From Actinomycetota bacterium (GTDB lineage: Bacteria; Actinomycetota; Actinomycetes; Actinomycetales; Microbacteriaceae), in contig CANFVD010000008.1 in assembly GCA_947450345.1 (NCBI GenBank), positions 1 through 44,766 of the forward strand: a stretch of DNA of 44,766 bases, written 5' to 3'. Both the position numbers and the translations under genes were made by a program. This document shows positions 40,181 through 44,766 of the stretch, piece by piece; the first letter of the stretch is position 1; each line of letters opens with the position of its first letter. The notes below the pieces were generated by a model. That model saw only the letters and a list, made by a program, of their open reading frames with translations, did no database searches and was not told where the DNA came from.

Positions 40181-40827
40181 GCCGCATGACGTCGACACAC
40201 TCGTCAACGCTCTCGAGAGCGCGCCGCACGGTGACGGCGGTCATGGCGGCCGGAGTGGTCTTGGCCGCCGCGGCCTCGCTCGCGGCGTGTTCGAGCGATA
40301 CCCTCGCCGACCAGTACCGAGCGGGAAGCGGCAAGAACTACATCGCGGGTGACGGCTCGGTGACGGAGATTGCGCCCGAGAACCGAGGCGAACCGATTGA
40401 CTTCTCGGGCACCACAATCGATGACGAGCAACTGGCCTCTCAGGATCTGGTCGGCCAGGTTGTCGTGGTCAACTTCTGGTACGCCGGGTGCGCCCCCTGC
40501 CGAAAGGAAGCCCCCGACCTCGAGGCCGTAAACCAAGCCCAGGTCGTGACCGGCGCCCCCGTCACCTTTGTGGGAATCAACGTGCGCGACCAAGCAGCCA
40601 CCGCCGCATCCTTCAACTCGACGTTCGGCATTAGCTACCCCACTCTCACCGACCAGAACGGGTCGATTCAGCTTGCCTTCTCCAGTTCTGTTCCGCCCAA
40701 CGCGGTACCCACCACGCTGATTCTTGACGCCGAAGGACGCGTGGCGGCTCGAATTCTCGGCGCGCTGGCCGACCGGTCAATCCTCACGTCGCTCATCGAC
40801 TCGGTTGTGGCCGAGACCACCTCATGA
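40177..40827 (+). CDS. TlpA/ResA-type thiol-disulphide oxidoreductase lipoprotein
   Basis: 216-residue membrane-anchored thioredoxin. Lipoprotein signal in the first ~32 residues (TVTAVMAAGVVLAAAASLAAC), then a thioredoxin/AhpC-like fold with active site NFWYAGCAPCRKEAPDLEAV (C-A-P-C) and cis-Pro in AVPTTLILD. It would keep the CxxCH cysteines of apocytochrome c reduced on the outer face for haem attachment, receiving electrons from CcdA (next gene). GTG start overlaps the phosphatase stop; its stop overlaps ccdA (ATGA). Confidence 0.93.
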   Translation: MSRMTSTHSSTLSRARRTVTAVMAAGVVLAAAASLAACSSDTLADQYRAGSGKNYIAGDGSVTEIAPENRGEPIDFSGTTIDDEQLASQDLVGQVVVVNFWYAGCAPCRKEAPDLEAVNQAQVVTGAPVTFVGINVRDQAATAASFNSTFGISYPTLTDQNGSIQLAFSSSVPPNAVPTTLILDAEGRVAARILGALADRSILTSLIDSVVAETTS

Positions 40828-41555
40828 ACGTCGGCGAGATTGTCTTCGGCGGCAGTCTCTGGCTGGCGTTACCCCTATCCCTGCTCGCCGGCTTGGTCTC
40901 GTTTGCGTCGCCGTGCGTGCTCCCACTCGTGCCCGGCTATCTGGGCATTGTGGGCGGATCAACGGATGGCCGCCAACGGGTCGCACGAACCGTGCTCGGC
41001 GCCCTGTTGTTCGTCCTGGGATTCAGCGTTGTCTTTGTCGGTTTCGGCATCGCCTTCGGCGCGGCCGGGCTGGCTCTCAAGCCGTGGCTCGACATCATCA
41101 CCCGCATCATGGGCGCGGTCATCATTGTGCTCGGCCTGGTCTTCGTGGGCTTTTTCCGTCTCTTTCAGCGCACAGCCAAAGTCAACCTCGCCCCGCGCGT
41201 GGGGCTCGTGGGGGCACCCCTCCTGGGAATTGTGTTCGGACTGGGGTGGACCCCCTGTATCGGGCCCACCCTGGCCGCCATCTTCTCGCTGAGCCTCGAC
41301 ACGGCATCGCCTGTCCGCGGAGCCCTGCTGGGGGTCGCCTACTGCATCGGCCTGGGGCTGCCCTTTGTGCTCTTGGCGGCCGGCTTGCACTGGGCAACCT
41401 CGTCGGTGGCATTCCTGCGACGTCACATTCGGGCCATCAATATTGCCGGCGGAATTCTGCTTATTCTGATTGGCGTGCTTATGGTTACTGGTGTGTGGAA
41501 CATCATCATCGCCGAGAGCCAGGCGGTGATTGGGCAATATGTCACGACCCTCTGA
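40824..41555 (+). CDS. ccdA: CcdA, transmembrane electron carrier for cytochrome c maturation
   Basis: 243-residue protein with about six membrane helices. The conserved cysteines lie in SFASPCVLPLVPGYLGIV (helix 1) and GWTPCIGPTLAAIF (helix 4), which shuttle electrons from cytosolic thioredoxin to ResA. Starts with an ATGA overlap after the TlpA gene and ends 17 nt inside resB, so the whole unit is translationally coupled. Confidence 0.95.
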   Translation: MNVGEIVFGGSLWLALPLSLLAGLVSFASPCVLPLVPGYLGIVGGSTDGRQRVARTVLGALLFVLGFSVVFVGFGIAFGAAGLALKPWLDIITRIMGAVIIVLGLVFVGFFRLFQRTAKVNLAPRVGLVGAPLLGIVFGLGWTPCIGPTLAAIFSLSLDTASPVRGALLGVAYCIGLGLPFVLLAAGLHWATSSVAFLRRHIRAINIAGGILLILIGVLMVTGVWNIIIAESQAVIGQYVTTL

Positions 41556-43143
41556 TCACATTGATCCGGGCCAGGCTGCTCCCGCCGAAGAAGTGCGGGG
41601 CGTTCGTCTCGGGGTCGTCGGCTGGCTGCGCTGGGCGTGGCGGCAGATCACCAGCATGCGCACCGCGCTCATCCTGTTGTTGTTGCTGGCCATTGCCGCG
41701 ATTCCGGGTTCGATCGTTCCGCAGCGCAGCTCAGACCCCAACGGCGTCACGCAGTACTTTGCCGACAACGCTGACCTCGCGCCGTGGCTGGATCGCTTTC
41801 AGCTGTTTGACGTCTACACCTCGGCATGGTTCTCGGCCATCTACCTCCTGCTGTTCATCTCGCTCGTGGGCTGCGTGATTCCTCGCGCCAAACACCACTG
41901 GGATGCCCTGCGCGGTGCGCCCCCGGCAACGCCGCAAAACCTGAACCGCCTCCCCGCCCACCTGTCGGCGAGCATGCCCGGGACTTCGCCAGCAGAGGTG
42001 ATAGCCGCCGCAGAGCGGATCCTGCGCCGGGATCGCTATCGCGTTCGTCGCTACGACACGTCAGAACGCCTCACGGTGTCGGCGGAGCGGGGCTACCTCC
42101 GAGAGACGGGAAACCTTGTTTTCCATGTTGCCCTGGTGGGAGTTCTCATCGCGGTGGGCTTTGGTGGCGGTTTCGGCTTCACCGGTCAACGCGTGGTGGT
42201 TGAAGGACAGGCGTTTACCAACAGCCTGATTTCCTATGACACCTTTAGCCCCGGCAGATTCTTCTCCGCCACGGACCTCACTCCGTTTTCGATCACCCTC
42301 GACAAATTCACGACTCTTTACGAGGAGCGCAACGTAAATGCGGTTGGCCAGCCCATCGACTACACGGCCGACGTCACCACCGAGGTGCGCGGCAGCGACC
42401 CCATAAAGCAAGTCATCAAGGTCAACGACCCTCTGCGCATTGGTGGCGCAGACGTCTATTTGCTCGGAAACGGATACGCCCCCGCGGTGACCGTGCGCGA
42501 CCCGGCCGGCAACGTGGTCTATCAGGAGATGGTTCCGTTCCTGCCCCAGGATCGCAACCTCACCTCGGTAGGTGTGGTGAAGCTGCCCGATGGTTTGAGC
42601 AAACAGGTAGGTCTCATCGGATTCTTCTACCCGACCGTGAGCGCGGGACATTCCGGGGCGTTCTTCTCGATGTATCCCGACCTGCTCGACCCTCTCGTGA
42701 CCTTCAACGTTTACGTCGGAGACCTCGGACTCAACGACGGCGTACCCCGATCGGTCTACGCGCTCGACACGTCGAAACTCACCAAGCTGACCGGCACAAA
42801 GACCGATCTTCCGTCGCTCGAACTGCGCCCGGGAGAGACCGCACAACTGCCCAACGGCATGGGAAGCGTCTCCCTGGATTCCGTCAAGCGGTTTGCATCG
42901 CTCGATGTTCACCGCGATCCTACGCAGGGGTGGGTGCTCGCCTTCGCGCTTGCGGCCGTCGCGGGACTCCTCACGTCGCTCTTTATTCCCCGCCGTCGCG
43001 TGTGGATTAGTGCCCGTGCGACTTCCGGCGGCACCGTGGTTGAGTATGCCGCGCTCGCCCGAGGCGACGACCCCACGCTGTCGGAAGCACTGACCCGGAT
43101 CGCGACCGCTCACGGGAGCGACTTAGGATTAGTTCGTGAATGA
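41539..43143 (+). CDS. resB: ResB, cytochrome c synthase subunit (System II)
   Basis: 534-residue membrane protein that with CcsB attaches haem to apocytochrome c. Seen: TM1 SMRTALILLLLLAIAAIPGSIVPQR, TM2 IYLLLFISLVGCVIPR, the third helix LVFHVALVGVLIAVGFG, a large external domain (~200-480) and a last helix GWVLAFALAAVAGLLTSLFIPRRR. The ATG at 41539 lies inside the end of ccdA; a TTG three codons earlier is less likely. Overlaps ccsB by 8 nt. Confidence 0.94.
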   Translation: MSRPSDHIDPGQAAPAEEVRGVRLGVVGWLRWAWRQITSMRTALILLLLLAIAAIPGSIVPQRSSDPNGVTQYFADNADLAPWLDRFQLFDVYTSAWFSAIYLLLFISLVGCVIPRAKHHWDALRGAPPATPQNLNRLPAHLSASMPGTSPAEVIAAAERILRRDRYRVRRYDTSERLTVSAERGYLRETGNLVFHVALVGVLIAVGFGGGFGFTGQRVVVEGQAFTNSLISYDTFSPGRFFSATDLTPFSITLDKFTTLYEERNVNAVGQPIDYTADVTTEVRGSDPIKQVIKVNDPLRIGGADVYLLGNGYAPAVTVRDPAGNVVYQEMVPFLPQDRNLTSVGVVKLPDGLSKQVGLIGFFYPTVSAGHSGAFFSMYPDLLDPLVTFNVYVGDLGLNDGVPRSVYALDTSKLTKLTGTKTDLPSLELRPGETAQLPNGMGSVSLDSVKRFASLDVHRDPTQGWVLAFALAAVAGLLTSLFIPRRRVWISARATSGGTVVEYAALARGDDPTLSEALTRIATAHGSDLGLVRE

Positions 43144-44116
43144 CACCCTCTCGCAGTTCTCCGTGTTGTCGCTGTACTCGGCAATGGCCATCTACGCGAT
43201 CGCGTTCATTCTCTTCACGTTTGATCTGGCGCGCGGTGCCGGGCGAGAGGCCAACGCGGCTGCTGCCTCGGACAGCATCGTGCAGGCCACCGGTGACGGC
43301 AGCATCGCCACCTTGACCCGCGTGAAGCCGGATGCGGCAACACAGCCCAGGGGCCGCGGTCGCCTCGCGCGCATTGCCATGGCGATGACCTGGCTGGGTT
43401 TTCTCTTTCAGCTGGCGGCAACCGTCCTTCGCGGCGTCGCCGCTTCGCGGGTCCCGTGGGCGAACATGTATGAGTTCGCGATGACGGGAACACTCATCAT
43501 CACGCTGGTGTTTCTGATCGTCAACCTCAAATGGGACCTCGCTTTCGTAGGCGCCTTCAGCACCGGCCTCGTGCTCCTTCTGCTCGGACTCGCGGCCACC
43601 CGCTACTACGTTGAAGTGGTTCCGCTTCCGCCGGCACTCCAGTCGTACTGGCTGGTCATCCATGTCTTTGTGGCGACCTTGGGCACGGGATTCTTTGCTC
43701 TCGGGTTTGCGCTGTCACTCACCCAGTTGCTGCAAACCCGACGTGAGTACCGCGCAGTCGAGAGCAAACCGACTCGCCTGGGATGGCTGAAACGCTTGCC
43801 CGATTCGGCGCAGCTAGAAAACTACGCCTACCGACTGATCATCATCGGTTTCATCTTCTGGACCTTCACGCTGATTGCGGGTGCCGTGTGGGCCGAAAAG
43901 GCCTGGGGTCGCTACTGGGGCTGGGACACCAAAGAGGTGTGGACCTTCATCATCTGGACCCTCTATGCCGGCTACATTCACGCACGGTCGACCCGCGGCT
44001 GGCGCGGTACGCGCTCGGCAGTTCTCGCCATGGTGGGATTCGGCGCCGTCATGTTCAACTTCACGATCGTCAACATTTACTTCAAGGGACTTCACGTCTA
44101 CAGCGGCTTGAAGTAG
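43136..44116 (+). CDS. ccsB: CcsB/CcsA, haem-handling subunit of cytochrome c synthase
   Basis: 326-residue membrane protein with about eight helices. The haem-handling WWD-type segment is GRYWGWDTKEVWTFIIWTLYAGYIHAR; flanking His residues are at VIHVFVAT and YIHARS. An N-terminal loop with Ala/Arg-rich insert (AGREANAAAASDS) separates helices 1 and 2. GTG start overlaps the resB stop. Completes the ResA-CcdA-ResB-CcsB set. Its 3' end overlaps menC by 19 bp on the opposite strand. Confidence 0.95.
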   Translation: MNDTLSQFSVLSLYSAMAIYAIAFILFTFDLARGAGREANAAAASDSIVQATGDGSIATLTRVKPDAATQPRGRGRLARIAMAMTWLGFLFQLAATVLRGVAASRVPWANMYEFAMTGTLIITLVFLIVNLKWDLAFVGAFSTGLVLLLLGLAATRYYVEVVPLPPALQSYWLVIHVFVATLGTGFFALGFALSLTQLLQTRREYRAVESKPTRLGWLKRLPDSAQLENYAYRLIIIGFIFWTFTLIAGAVWAEKAWGRYWGWDTKEVWTFIIWTLYAGYIHARSTRGWRGTRSAVLAMVGFGAVMFNFTIVNIYFKGLHVYSGLK

Positions 44117-44766
44117 CCCGTTCGCTCAAGAATTCGGTGGCAGCGTTCGACGCGCGCACGCCACCAGTTGGTGCGATCGCCATCGACGGCATGTGCCGCG
44201 AGCAACGAGGCGTCGGGAACAACGCGTCGAAGGTCGATGGTCCCGTTACGGGGGATGAGCGGGTCTGCCGTCACGTCGGCGGCCAGCAATGATGCCGTTC
44301 CGAGCCCGGCGTCGAACGTGTCGGGTAGTGCCGCGGCGAGGTAGGCACCCATCGACAGCCCCACGGAAGTTTCGAGGGCACTCGACACTACGGCGGGGAT
44401 TCCGACCCGGCGAACCACGTCGAGGGCGGCCGAGATGCCGCCCAGCGGGGCAGCCTTGATCACCATCACGTCGGCGGCGTGGCGCTCGCGAACGAGCATC
44501 GGGTCATCGGCTTTGCGGATGCTCTCGTCGGCCGCGATGGCAATGCCCGGATTCGTGGACCGAAGTGCGCTGAGGTCGTCGACACTCGCACACGGTTGCT
44601 CCATGTACTCCAAATCGAAGGGCGCCAGGGCCTCACAGGCGGCCTGTGCTTCAGCGAGGGACCAGCCACCGTTGGCGTCCACGCGGAGTCGGGCATCCGC
44701 ACCCATGACGTGGCGAACCCGGGCGACGCGCGCGATGTCGTCGGCAAGAACCTGTCCGGCCTCGGC
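44098..44766 (-). CDS. menC: o-Succinylbenzoate synthase (MenC), 5' part outside window
   Basis: The C-terminal ~222 residues of an enolase-superfamily enzyme; the open frame continues past the internal ATG to the right edge. Metal ligands: Asp in LRVDANGGW, Glu in LEYMEQPCA, Asp in AIAADESIRK; catalytic Lys in VMVIKAAPLGGISAA. The EQP and VxxALETSVGLS patterns identify menaquinone-pathway OSB synthase (2-succinyl-6-hydroxy-cyclohexadiene carboxylate to OSB) rather than muconate cycloisomerase. The terminal 20 codons at the edge (AEAGQVLADDIARVARVRHV) are in frame. Fits a menaquinone-based respiratory chain alongside cytochrome c genes. Confidence 0.92.
   Translation of the reverse strand, partial: AEAGQVLADDIARVARVRHVMGADARLRVDANGGWSLAEAQAACEALAPFDLEYMEQPCASVDDLSALRSTNPGIAIAADESIRKADDPMLVRERHAADVMVIKAAPLGGISAALDVVRRVGIPAVVSSALETSVGLSMGAYLAAALPDTFDAGLGTASLLAADVTADPLIPRNGTIDLRRVVPDASLLAAHAVDGDRTNWWRARVERCHRILERTGYFKPL

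Noticed and set aside
42061-43113. A 350-codon minus-strand open frame opposite resB
   Set aside because: ResB is part of a tight operon with clear membrane helices; the reverse frame is a composition shadow.

Overview
The window looks like a chromosomal segment of a high-GC actinobacterium, most likely a Microbacteriaceae (Micrococcales) member. This rests on the 32-codon bS22 (AURKAIP1/COX24-type) gene, the ccsB-resB-ccdA haem-thiol cluster beside menaquinone gene menC, a mycoredoxin-like protein, a compact AspRS without the bacterial insertion domain, secreted proteins with actinobacterial cell-surface repeats, and many start codons lying 6-8 nt after a TANNNT box (leaderless transcripts). 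No rRNA, tRNA, insertion sequence, integrase or CRISPR array was seen, and no gene-free stretch exceeds 300 bp.

Layout. (1) 1-10362 is a catabolic island. Leftward run an SDR (cut by the window edge), an amidase, a DUF3237 protein and a flavin reductase. Rightward run a 1021-aa MalT-like ATPase/SARP hybrid regulator, a reduced-flavin monooxygenase of the HpaB family, a single-component FAD hydroxylase and an alpha/beta hydrolase. Together they fit the oxidation and hydrolytic opening of an aromatic or N-heteroaromatic compound; the substrate cannot be read from sequence. (2) 10359-16505 is mixed: two lipoproteins, a UbiB-family kinase-like protein with a PadR regulator and a clear palindromic operator, a VOC protein, a BadF/GlcNAc-kinase-like ATPase and an aldo/keto reductase. 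(3) 16612-26308 holds an ABC exporter, a GSA-aminotransferase-like enzyme, two adjacent large secreted proteins (a 'hemagglutinin'-type protein and a subtilase) ending in matching triplets of a ~125-aa repeat, and a surface-polysaccharide-type methyltransferase. (4) 26475-34787 is metabolism and housekeeping: aldehyde dehydrogenase, a bacterial TMEM97/EXPERA-like membrane protein, photolyase, an orphan winged-helix regulator, upp, tadA, a GATase, a CDF transporter and proC. (5) 34836-38074 holds regulators and small proteins: a tandem TetR, an ArsR protein, bS22, a glutaredoxin-like protein, a Dabb protein, a PLDc_N/SHOCT protein and a mycoredoxin. (6) 38119-44766 holds aspS, then a tightly overlapping operon of histidine phosphatase, TlpA/ResA lipoprotein, CcdA, ResB and CcsB (System II cytochrome c maturation), facing the end of menC.

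Most interesting points: the catabolic island with its hybrid regulator and candidate operators; the tandem TetR with a palindrome over its own -10 box; the TMEM97-like protein that appears to lack the ligand-binding glutamate; the secreted pair with co-linear repeat triplets; and the recurrent leaderless promoter layout, which re-sets several start codons.
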